A DNA stretch of 64,000 nt from Pseudomonas triclosanedens (GTDB taxonomy: Bacteria; Pseudomonadota; Gammaproteobacteria; Pseudomonadales; Pseudomonadaceae). A program made the translations under genes and the position numbers. The notes beneath the pieces are model-generated. The model searched no databases, had not been told where the DNA came from, and saw only the letters and a list, made by a program, of their open reading frames with translations. The stretch covers positions 1,240,001-1,304,000 of the forward strand of contig NZ_CP113432.1 of assembly GCF_026686735.1 (NCBI RefSeq), written 5' to 3'. Below are positions 56,677 to 64,000 of this stretch, piece after piece. Position 1 is the stretch's first letter. Each line of letters opens with the position of its first letter.

Positions 56677-56952
56677 ATGGGACACACCATCAAGGACCAG
56701 AAGAAGCTGCTGACCCGGGTGCGCCGGATCAAGGGGCAGAGCGAGGCGCTGGAACGGGCGCTGGAACAGGGCGTCGAATGCGCGGCGATCCTGCAGCAGA
56801 TCGCCGCCATCCGTGGCGCGGTGAATGGCCTGATGGCCGAAGTGCTGGAAGGGCACCTGCGCGAGCATCTGGCCGCCGAGGAGCGCACCGCGGCGCAGCG
56901 CCAGGAAGACCTGCAACAGGTGATGGGGGTTCTGCGCTCCTACCTGAAGTGA
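56677..56952 (+). CDS. RcnR/FrmR-family metal-responsive repressor
   Basis: A 91-residue all-helical DUF156 protein. The RcnR metal ligands are all present: His3 (after MGHTI), Cys35, His60 and His64. It closely follows E. coli RcnR through CAAILQQIAAIRGAVNGLMAEV. Co or Ni binding should release it from the operator and induce the divergent exporter. The start at 56677 is required to place His3. Confidence 0.9.
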   Translation: MGHTIKDQKKLLTRVRRIKGQSEALERALEQGVECAAILQQIAAIRGAVNGLMAEVLEGHLREHLAAEERTAAQRQEDLQQVMGVLRSYLK

Positions 56953-56968
56953 CGCTTGCGCCGGCGTT

Positions 56969-57199
56969 TCAGCCGGACAGGCGCACGGCCAGTTCGTCGA
57001 CTTCCTCGGCCCAGTCCGAATCGTCGTCCAGCGCCTCGCGCAGGAACTCGGCCTGGGCGGAGCTCCAGAACGGCGCATCGGGCAGTGCCTGACCGGCGGC
57101 GAGGCGGTGGCTGCCGAGGAAGGCGTCGATCTCCTGCCGGCCGTTGGGCAGGCCCAGTTGCTTGAAGAGGGCGCCGAGGGTGTGCGGGCTGGTATCCAT
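56969..57199 (-). CDS. DUF2789 domain protein
   Basis: A 76-residue acidic soluble protein of the DUF2789 family (HTLGALFKQLGLPNG..., WAEEVDELAVRLSG). Function is unknown. Start 57199 follows the Shine-Dalgarno CAGGAGGT. Confidence 0.82.
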   Translation of the reverse strand: MDTSPHTLGALFKQLGLPNGRQEIDAFLGSHRLAAGQALPDAPFWSSAQAEFLREALDDDSDWAEEVDELAVRLSG

Positions 57200-57388
57200 G
57201 AGACCTCCTGTGAACCCATTGGAAGGAAAGGAGCGCCGCGCGGACGCGGTCGGTTGCAACAACTATAGGTGCATCTGCCGCGGCGCAGGGATGGGGCGGA
57301 CTCCGTACCGGGAAAATAGATAGCCTGCTTTCCATTTTTCCGGCGGCGCGCAATGATTGGCGTAGCCCACCCACCGCCAGGCCTGTCC

Positions 57389-58591
57389 ATGAGCTCTCCC
57401 GAGCAGCGAACTGCCTCCGTCACCCTGCAGATACTCGCCACCGTCATCTTCACCTTCATCCTGTTCTTCAGCATCGGCCTGTTGCTGCCGGTGTTGCCCG
57501 GCTTCGTCCATGAGGGGCTGGGCTACGACACTGTGACCGCCGGTGCGGTGATCGGTCTGCAGTACCTCGCCACTCTGGCCTCGCGTCCGCTCGCCGGATA
57601 TCTCACCGATACCCACGGCGCCAAGCGCGCGGTGCTCTACGGACTGGGCGTGCTGGGTGCTGGCGGTGCCCTGGTGTTGCTCTCCACCAGCCTGGAAAAC
57701 GTGCGCTGGCTGAGCCTGGTCCTGCTGCTGGGCAGCCGCCTGCTGTTCGGGCTGGCGCAGGGGTTGCTCGGCATCGGCACCGCCAGTTGGGGCATCGCTC
57801 TGGTCGGCACGCAGAACACCGCCAGGGTGATTTCCTGGAACGGCATCGTCAGCTACGGCGGCATCGCCATCGGCGCGCCGCTGGGGGTGGGGATGACCGC
57901 CTCGCTGGGCCTGTGGAGCCTGGGCGCGAGCATCCTGCTGCTGACTGCCCTGGGCTGGCTCGCGGCCCGTGGCCGGCAGGAGGTGCCGGTCATTCCCGGC
58001 ACGCGCATGGCCTTCCACGCGGTACTCGGCCGTGTGCTGCCCTACGGGATGTGCGTGATGCTCGGCTCTATCGGTTTCGGCACCCTGGCTACCTTCATCA
58101 CGCTCTATTATGGCAGCCAGGGCTGGGCCGACCCCGCCTGGTGCCTGACCGCCTTTGGCGTCTGCTTCGTCGGCGCGCGCCTGCTGTTCTCCGGCATGGT
58201 CAACCGCTTTGGCGGCTTTGTCGTCGCGGTGGTCTGCCTGGCCGTGGAAACCTGCGGATTGCTGTTGCTCTGGCAGGCTCCGTCGCCGGCATTCGCGCTG
58301 CTGGGCGCGGCGCTCACCGGTTGCGGCCTGTCGCTGGTCTACCCATCGTTGGGGGTGGAGGCGGTGCTGCGCATACCGGCCAGCAGCCGCAGTGCCGGTC
58401 TGGGGGCCTATGCGCTGTTCTTCGACCTGGCGATGGGCGTGGCCGGCCCGCTGATGGGGCTGGTCGCCGCCCGTCACGGCTACGCCTCGACCTTCCTGGT
58501 CGCCGCCGGCCTTGCGGTCTGCGGCTTCTTCATCTGCCTCGGCCTGCTGCGCTGGACGCGGCAGCGCCATGAGGAACTGCCGCAGGATTGA
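57389..58591 (+). CDS. MFS transporter
   Basis: A 400-residue major-facilitator protein with 12 predicted TM helices and the motif-A-like RPLAGYLTDTHGAKRAV between TM2 and TM3, in the arabinose-efflux-like family. Substrate unknown; efflux is probable. ATG 57389 is chosen; an ATG at 57353 would add 12 residues. It converges with a GST gene. Confidence 0.82.
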   Translation: MSSPEQRTASVTLQILATVIFTFILFFSIGLLLPVLPGFVHEGLGYDTVTAGAVIGLQYLATLASRPLAGYLTDTHGAKRAVLYGLGVLGAGGALVLLSTSLENVRWLSLVLLLGSRLLFGLAQGLLGIGTASWGIALVGTQNTARVISWNGIVSYGGIAIGAPLGVGMTASLGLWSLGASILLLTALGWLAARGRQEVPVIPGTRMAFHAVLGRVLPYGMCVMLGSIGFGTLATFITLYYGSQGWADPAWCLTAFGVCFVGARLLFSGMVNRFGGFVVAVVCLAVETCGLLLLWQAPSPAFALLGAALTGCGLSLVYPSLGVEAVLRIPASSRSAGLGAYALFFDLAMGVAGPLMGLVAARHGYASTFLVAAGLAVCGFFICLGLLRWTRQRHEELPQD

Positions 58592-58595
58592 GCCG

Positions 58596-59198
58596 TCACA
58601 CCGGCGGGAACGCCTTGAACGCCTCCAGCGATTCGGCATGGGCGGTCCAGTCGCGCAGGTTCGGGTAGCTGTCTGCCGGGATGTGCTGGGCGTGCAGCAG
58701 CTGGATGAAGGTCCAGGCCACCGCGATGCTCAGGCCGGCCTGGTCGATGTGTTCGTCACGGGGCAGCGGCTGGCTCGCCAGATCACGCTCCAGCGCTTCG
58801 CAAGCCGCCAGCAACTGTTCCTCGACCCGTCCCTGCCACGGTGCATGCTGCTTGTCCTGCGGACGCTGCTGCTCATAGTAGCGCTGTACCGCCTTCTCCA
58901 TCGCAGCCAGCGCGAGGCCCAGCAGTCGAGTGGCACGAATGCGCGCGGTGCTCTCGCCGGGCATCAGGCTGCGGCCGTGCTGGTGTTCGATCAGGTCGAT
59001 GATCAGCGTGGAGTCCATCAGCGTCTGGCCGTCGTCGAGAATCAGCGTCGGCGCCTTGACCACCGGGTTGATCCTGCGGAACTCGTCATAAGTGCTGAAC
59101 ACCGAGAGCGAGCGGTGCTGAAAGTCGACATCCAGCATGCGCAGGGTGATGGCGACGCGGCGGACGAAGGGGGAGTCGAGCATTCCGATCAGTTGCAT
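58596..59198 (-). CDS. glutathione S-transferase family protein
   Basis: A 200-residue GST: thioredoxin-like N-domain (MQLIGMLDSPFVRRVAITL; cis-Pro region VVKAPTLILDDG; MDSTLIIDLIE) and an alpha-helical C-domain. It diverges from a LysR regulator that probably controls it. ATG 59198 has AGGAC upstream; the ATG 6 bases earlier is an alternative. Confidence 0.87.
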   Translation of the reverse strand: MQLIGMLDSPFVRRVAITLRMLDVDFQHRSLSVFSTYDEFRRINPVVKAPTLILDDGQTLMDSTLIIDLIEHQHGRSLMPGESTARIRATRLLGLALAAMEKAVQRYYEQQRPQDKQHAPWQGRVEEQLLAACEALERDLASQPLPRDEHIDQAGLSIAVAWTFIQLLHAQHIPADSYPNLRDWTAHAESLEAFKAFPPV

Positions 59199-59325
59199 GA
59201 GCATGTCCTGTTATTGGAGATTACATGGCGGTATCGGCGCGGCTTGCGCTATTCCTTTGAATCTATCGGCATTGGCCCATCAAAAACAGTGACGATTAAT
59301 TACCAAATCGGTTAGGAAAACTGAC

Positions 59326-60207
59326 ATGAGTGCCTTGCCTCCACTCTCCGCCCTGCGCAGTTTCGAAGCCGTGGCGCGTCTGGGCAGTGTGACCCTGGCT
59401 GCAGCCGAGCTGCACGTCACCCACTCTGCCGTCAGTCAACAGATGCGCCAGTTGGAAACCCTCCTGGGCGTCACCCTGCTGCTGCGCGAGGGCAGGGGCT
59501 TGCGCCTGAGCGAGGAGGGCCGGCTCTACGCCCTGCAGATTCGCGGTGCCCTGCAGGACATCGCCGAGGCAACGCGGCTGGCGAGAGCGCGGCCAGGTGA
59601 AGACGAACTGGTGGTTGCCGTTACGCCATCCTTCGGCCAGAAATGGCTGTTGCCGCGATTGCCTCGCTTCCGCCAGCGTTATCCCGGCTACCGCCTGCGC
59701 CTGCTGGCCAGCCTGGAAGTGATGGATTTGCGCCAGGGGCTGGCGGACGTAGCGATCCGCATCGGCCAGGGGCGCTGGGAAGGATTGGCCCAGCATCGGC
59801 TGTTCGAGGATGACTTGCTGGTGGTTGCCGCGCCGGACTTCAATGGTGGCCGCTTGCCGCAGACTCCCGAGCAGATTCTGCGCTGCCCTCGCATCACCGG
59901 CTTCGAGTCCTGGCTGGGCTGGTGCCAGGCCGCGGGCGTGGCGCTGCCGCAGGAGCCGGCGGAGTTCGTGGTGAATGACTCGAACCTGAGCATCGAGGCT
60001 GTACGCCAGGGCCAGGGGATCGGCCTGGAACGTCGCAGCCTGGTGGCCGGCGCGCTCGAGAGCGGAGAGTTGGTAACGCTGAGCGACCTGCGGGTGCCGT
60101 ACGGCTTCCCCTACTGGCTGGTGTGGCCGGAGCGCGAGGCGACGCAGGCCAAGGTGGCGGCCTTTGCCGAGTGGCTGCAGGGCGAGGTGCTGATGTATCT
60201 GGGGTAG
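59326..60207 (+). CDS. LysR-family transcriptional regulator (GcvA-like)
   Basis: A 293-residue LysR regulator: HTH at about 10-65 (AAAELHVTHSAVSQQMRQLETLLG) and a substrate-binding domain from about 90. It is divergent from the GST gene, the classical target arrangement. Effector unknown. Confidence 0.88.
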   Translation: MSALPPLSALRSFEAVARLGSVTLAAAELHVTHSAVSQQMRQLETLLGVTLLLREGRGLRLSEEGRLYALQIRGALQDIAEATRLARARPGEDELVVAVTPSFGQKWLLPRLPRFRQRYPGYRLRLLASLEVMDLRQGLADVAIRIGQGRWEGLAQHRLFEDDLLVVAAPDFNGGRLPQTPEQILRCPRITGFESWLGWCQAAGVALPQEPAEFVVNDSNLSIEAVRQGQGIGLERRSLVAGALESGELVTLSDLRVPYGFPYWLVWPEREATQAKVAAFAEWLQGEVLMYLG

Positions 60208-60213
60208 CGGAGG

Positions 60214-60244
60214 CCGGACTGGCACCCGTGGGGTACCAGTCCGG
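60214..60244. terminator. strong hairpin between convergent LysR and ppk2 genes
   Basis: CCGGACTGG (60214-60222) pairs with CCAGTCCGG (60236-60244), extended by inner ACCC/GGGT pairs. There is no T-run, so termination is likely but not classical. Confidence 0.6.
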
Positions 60245-60249
60245 TCATC

Positions 60250-61068
60250 TCAGAAGACTTCGTCGACGAAGTGGAAGGGGTAGTCCGGGCTCTTGTAGCG
60301 GCCCAGCTTGCCGCGCTTGGGCAGCTTCACCTCTTCCTGCGGGATTTCCTTGTATGGCACGTGCTTGAGCAGGTGGCTGATGACGTTCAGGCGCACACGC
60401 TTCTTGTCCTCGGAGCGTGCCACGAACCACGGCGCCCACGGCGAGTCGGTGGCGGCGAACATCAGGTCGCGGGCGCGGGTGTAGTCGTCCCAGCGCGAGA
60501 AGGACTTGATGTCCATCGGCGACAGCTTCCAGATCTTGCGGCCGTCAGTGATGCGGTCGCGCAGGCGGCGCTCCTGTTCTTCCGGGGAAACCTCCAGCCA
60601 GTACTTCAGCAGGATGATCCCCGACTCGGTGAGCATCCGCTCGAACAGCGGTGTGACGGCCAGGAACTTGTCGGCCTGCTCCTCGGTGCAGAAACCCATC
60701 ACCCGCTCGACGCCGGCGCGGTTGTACCAGCTACGGTCGAAGATCACCACTTCGCCGGCCGACGGCAGGTGCGTCAGGTAGCGCTGTGCATAGAGTTGCG
60801 ACTTCTCGCGCTCGGTAGGGGCGGGCAGCGCCACGGTGCGGAACACGCGCGGGCTTACGCGCTCGGTGATGGCCTTGATGGTGCCGCCCTTGCCCGCGCC
60901 GTCGCGGCCTTCGAAGATGATGCAGACCTTCAGCCCCTTGTGCACCACCCACTGCTGCAGCTTGACCAGCTCGACGGTCAGTTTCTTCAACTGCTCCTCG
61001 TACTCCTTGTTCTTCATCTTGCCGACCGGTTCCTTGGCCGGGTTCTTCGCCTTGCTCTTCTTGGCCAT
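60250..61068 (-). CDS. ppk2: polyphosphate kinase 2
   Basis: A 272-residue class I PPK2: Walker A GRDGAGKGG, lid region, and Walker B VIFDRSWYNRAGVERVMGF. It transfers phosphate between polyphosphate and nucleoside diphosphates. The ATG at 61068 (MAKKSKAKN) follows AGGAAGG. Confidence 0.92.
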   Translation of the reverse strand: MAKKSKAKNPAKEPVGKMKNKEYEEQLKKLTVELVKLQQWVVHKGLKVCIIFEGRDGAGKGGTIKAITERVSPRVFRTVALPAPTEREKSQLYAQRYLTHLPSAGEVVIFDRSWYNRAGVERVMGFCTEEQADKFLAVTPLFERMLTESGIILLKYWLEVSPEEQERRLRDRITDGRKIWKLSPMDIKSFSRWDDYTRARDLMFAATDSPWAPWFVARSEDKKRVRLNVISHLLKHVPYKEIPQEEVKLPKRGKLGRYKSPDYPFHFVDEVF

Positions 61069-61301
61069 CGCCTTCCTCCTGGGTGATATGTCCCGTGGCA
61101 ATGAGCATAGCGGCTGCCGGGGGTCAAGCAGGTTCGATCCTCTGCCTGATGACAGTATCGGCGTGCTCGCGGTGCCGTGATTCGCGGTTCCTGGCTGTTC
61201 TGCGAGAAATTGTCGCAGACACGCGCGAATTACACGTCCTTAAGCCTTCCAAAAGGTTTCGTAGAGATCGTTGGGCCATCTTTTCTCGCGCCGAGGTCTC
61301 C

Positions 61302-62138
61302 ATGCCTTTCCGTTCCCTGCGAAATGCCGTGCAGAAGGTGCTGGCAATGGCGATCGCACCGCGCCTGCACTGGCAGTGGTCACGCCAGCGGCGCCTCCAG
61401 CCTGTGCTTGGCATCTCCTACAAGGGGCAACTGATTTCTGCCCGACGCCACCGCAAGACCTACCTCTGCCGGCACTGGGGGATTGCCCGGCGCCTGCGCG
61501 CGCTGTATGAGCACTACGCTCGATTGCGCCAGTTGCCCACCGCCTGGTCCGGACGGCTGTTCGCCCACCAGTGCATTGCCCTGTGCGAGGTGGAGCTGAA
61601 GAGCGGCGAACGTTTGAGCCTGTCGCTGGAACCCTCGGAGTTCGCCAGGGAGGGCGAAATCGGCCTGTTCCTGCGCGATGCTGGCGGCGAGCGCCTGTAT
61701 TCACTGAGTTTCTGCCTTGGCGCGCAGCACATCATGATCGGTGGGCTACAGGGGCCGAGGCCGAGCGTCGAGGCGGGCACGGTGAAATGGCTGGGCAAGG
61801 AAATGCACGGCCTGCGCCCGAAGAATCTGCTGATCTCGGCCTTGTACGAACTTGCCAGGTGTATGGGTGGACTGCGGATCATGGGCATCGCTGATGCTGC
61901 GCATAGCTGTTCGGACAAGTTGAGGTCCAGCTACGACACCTTTTGGCAGGAGCTGCAGGGTGTGCCCTGTGAGCGGCACTGGTACCGCTTGCCCGAGCGT
62001 GAGCAGGAGCGCGACATCGCCGAAGTGAAAAGCCAGCGGCGCAGCGAGTTCCGCCGCCGCGAAGCGCTGCGCGAGGCGGTGACCGGCGACATCCGCCGTG
62101 CCTGGGCGCTGGCTGGCGGCTGCGCAGGCGTGCGCTGA
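61302..62138 (+). CDS. VirK/YbjX (DUF535) family protein
   Basis: A 278-residue protein of the DUF535 family (LSFCLGAQHIMIGGLQGP and LRIMGIADAAHS are family blocks). Relatives VirK and YbjX are linked with virulence and antimicrobial-peptide resistance, but the molecular role is unknown. The start at 61302 gives the usual length. Confidence 0.82.
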   Translation: MPFRSLRNAVQKVLAMAIAPRLHWQWSRQRRLQPVLGISYKGQLISARRHRKTYLCRHWGIARRLRALYEHYARLRQLPTAWSGRLFAHQCIALCEVELKSGERLSLSLEPSEFAREGEIGLFLRDAGGERLYSLSFCLGAQHIMIGGLQGPRPSVEAGTVKWLGKEMHGLRPKNLLISALYELARCMGGLRIMGIADAAHSCSDKLRSSYDTFWQELQGVPCERHWYRLPEREQERDIAEVKSQRRSEFRRREALREAVTGDIRRAWALAGGCAGVR

Positions 62139-62237
62139 CACTGCCGTTGTAAAACACTATCCCGTTCCGTTCGCATTTGGTGAAATGCCCGCCGTACCCC
62201 CGCGGGCAGTGACTGCTCGCCCGATTCAGGAGATCCG

Positions 62238-64000
62238 ATGAGCGAGCACCGACTGACCCCCGGCCTGATGGTGATCCACGGCAACCATCCGGAAGCGCTG
62301 CGCGATCTCCTGGTGCAATGGATGAGCCGGCACCCGCTCGCGCCTCTGGAAAACGAAATCATCCTGGTGCAGAGCAACGGCATCGCCCAGTGGCTGAAGC
62401 TGGCGCTGGGGCGCGACGTGGCGGAAGGCGGTTGCGGCGTTACCGCTGCGCTGGATGTGCAACTGCCCGCGCAATTCCTCTGGCGTGCCTACCGTGGCGC
62501 GCTAGGCCGCGACGAGATCCCCGAAGTCTCCGTGCTCGACAAGGCCCCTCTCACCTGGCGGCTGATGCGTCTGCTGCCGACGCTGCTCGAACAGGACGAG
62601 TTCGTCACCCTGCAGCGCTTCCTCGCTGACGATGCCGACCTGCGCAAGCGCCACCAGCTCGCCGAGCGCCTGGCCGACCTGTTCGACCAGTACCAGGTCT
62701 ACCGTGCCGACTGGCTCGAAGACTGGAGCCAGGGCCTGGACCAACTGCGCCTGGCCAACGGCACGCTGCGTCCGCTGGATGCCGACAACCGCTGGCAGGC
62801 CGCGCTCTGGCGCGCGCTGTTGGCCGACGTCGGGCCACAAGGATTGGCCACCAGCCGGGCTGGCGTGCACCGTCGCTTCGTCGAGCGCCTGAAGGCCGCC
62901 GACGCACCGCTGCCGGCCTTGCCCAGGCGCGTCGTGGTGTTCGGCATCTCCGCCATGCCGGCACAGAGCGTCGAGGCGCTGGCCGTGCTGGCGCGGCACG
63001 CCCAGGTGCTGCTCTGCGTGCACAACCCCTGTCGCCACCACTGGGCCGATATCGTTGCCGACAAGGACCTGCTGCGCCATGAGTACCGCCGCCAGCGCCG
63101 CCGCGCCGGTACCCCCGAGCTGCTCTCCGACGACCAGCAGCACCAGTATGCCCAGCCGCTGCTGGCAGCCTGGGGCAAGCAGGGCCGCGACTACATCAAC
63201 CTGCTCGACCAGTACGACGACCCCGAGACCTACCGCGCACGCCTGGGCGAAGTCAGCAACGGGCGCATCGACCTGTTCAGCGAGGAACCGCCGCGGCACC
63301 TGCTCGGCCAGTTGCAGGACGACATCCTCGAATTGCGTCCGCTCGACGAGACCCGCGAACACTGGCCGGCGGTGGATACGCAGGCCGACGACTCGGTGCG
63401 CTTCCATGTCGCCCACAGCGCCCAGCGCGAAGTGGAAATCCTCCACGACCAACTGCTTGCGCGCTTCGACGCCGACCCCACGCTGCGTCCGCGCGACATC
63501 ATCGTCATGGTGCCGGACATCAACACCTACGCGCCGCACATCGAAGCAGTGTTCGGCCAACTGCCGCGTGACGACCGGCGCTTCATTCCCTACACCCTCG
63601 CCGACCAGGGCCAGCGTGGCCGCGAGCCGCTGCTGGTGGCGCTGGAGCACCTGCTGAGGCTGCCCGACAGCCGCTTCGCCGTGAGTGAAATCCTCGACCT
63701 GCTGGACGTTGCCGCCCTGCGCCAGCGCTTCGGCCTGGCCGATGCCGACCTGCCGCTGCTGCGCCGCTGGATCGACGGCGCCGGCGTGCGCTGGGGCCTG
63801 GACGGTCGGCAGCGCGAACGACTCGGCCTGCCTGCTGCGGCGGAAGCCAACAGTTGGCGCTTCGGCCTGCGGCGCATGCTGCTCGGCTTCGCCGTGGGCG
63901 AAGGCGAAGCCTTCCAGGGCATCCAGCCCTACGCCGAAATCGGCGGGCTGGACGCCGCCGCGCTCGGACCGCTGGCCAGCCTGCTCGGTGCGCTGGAACT
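62238..64000 (+). CDS. recC: exodeoxyribonuclease V gamma subunit RecC, partial
   Basis: The first 587 residues of RecC, running off the window without a stop. The N-terminus GLMVIHGNHPEALRDLL, LVQSNGIAQWLKLAL and the helicase-like domain (VVFGISAMPAQSVEAL) are RecC-specific. RecC recognises Chi and splits the duplex in the RecBCD machine. CAGGAGATCC precedes the ATG at 62238. Confidence 0.95.
   Translation, partial: MSEHRLTPGLMVIHGNHPEALRDLLVQWMSRHPLAPLENEIILVQSNGIAQWLKLALGRDVAEGGCGVTAALDVQLPAQFLWRAYRGALGRDEIPEVSVLDKAPLTWRLMRLLPTLLEQDEFVTLQRFLADDADLRKRHQLAERLADLFDQYQVYRADWLEDWSQGLDQLRLANGTLRPLDADNRWQAALWRALLADVGPQGLATSRAGVHRRFVERLKAADAPLPALPRRVVVFGISAMPAQSVEALAVLARHAQVLLCVHNPCRHHWADIVADKDLLRHEYRRQRRRAGTPELLSDDQQHQYAQPLLAAWGKQGRDYINLLDQYDDPETYRARLGEVSNGRIDLFSEEPPRHLLGQLQDDILELRPLDETREHWPAVDTQADDSVRFHVAHSAQREVEILHDQLLARFDADPTLRPRDIIVMVPDINTYAPHIEAVFGQLPRDDRRFIPYTLADQGQRGREPLLVALEHLLRLPDSRFAVSEILDLLDVAALRQRFGLADADLPLLRRWIDGAGVRWGLDGRQRERLGLPAAAEANSWRFGLRRMLLGFAVGEGEAFQGIQPYAEIGGLDAAALGPLASLLGALE

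Noticed and set aside
55627..57474. a single 615-residue minus-strand protein upstream of and including DmeF
   Set aside because: The frame happens to stay open through the RcnR-like gene and DUF2789; the CDF transporter alone has the normal length starting at 56613, next to its operator.

Overview
The window is a high-GC gammaproteobacterial chromosome segment. Gene content and order match the Pseudomonas aeruginosa group (P. nitroreducens / P. citronellolis / P. aeruginosa-like): SDR-hugZ-fxsA-groESL, then crcB, colRS-warA/inaA-like genes and pncB, and later pctA/pctC-type chemoreceptors, a tad/rcp/flp-pprAB locus, a pit transporter and recC. The identification rests on recognised proteins and synteny; no database was consulted. 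I saw no tRNA, rRNA or CRISPR array.

Region 1 (1-9.9 kb) is conserved core. It holds a short-chain dehydrogenase cut by the window edge, a HugZ-like protein, FxsA, GroES/GroEL behind a sigma-32-type promoter, a fluoride riboswitch driving crcB and a DUF190 gene, a PAP2 lipid phosphatase, the ColRS two-component system with candidate ColR boxes, and a methyltransferase / LPS-kinase-like / small-protein operon.

Region 2 (10.5-29.1 kb) is an accessory block of clearly lower GC that splits a decayed pncB (nicotinate phosphoribosyltransferase) into a 5' and a 3' remnant. It carries no integrase or transposase. One operon, on the minus strand, encodes a thiolase, a two-subunit CoA-transferase (PcaF/PcaI/PcaJ-like), a beta-amino-acid-type class III aminotransferase and an internally deleted etfB-etfA fusion. 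A divergent plus-strand set encodes an aldehyde dehydrogenase, a trimethylamine-dehydrogenase-like flavoprotein with an altered substrate pocket, a four-gene polyamine-type ABC importer, a PuuB-like FAD oxidase, two IclR regulators, a second class III aminotransferase and a cupin. I infer a catabolic route in which a cationic or N-methylated amine or beta-amino acid is imported, deaminated or dealkylated, oxidised to a 3-oxo acid, activated by CoA transfer and cleaved by thiolysis. This is the most likely undescribed system in the window.

Region 3 (29.5-50.4 kb) has a HerA-like ATPase and two amino-acid-type chemoreceptors whose signalling halves are almost identical in DNA. Then comes a complete Flp/Tad pilus locus: two tandem flp pilin genes, rcpC, rcpA, tadZ, tadA, tadB, tadC, tadD, a DUF3613 gene, tadG, the prepilin peptidase fppA, tadF and the PprA/PprB two-component system. 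A repeated GTTAATACC element lies in its control regions.

Region 4 (50.4-64 kb) is ordinary core: a Pit phosphate transporter, a SfnR-like sigma-54 activator, a PsiF-repeat protein, two tiny overlapping genes, an RluA-type pseudouridine synthase, a DmeF/RcnR metal efflux pair with a clear operator, DUF2789, an MFS transporter, a GST/LysR pair, PPK2, a VirK/DUF535 protein and the 5' part of recC.
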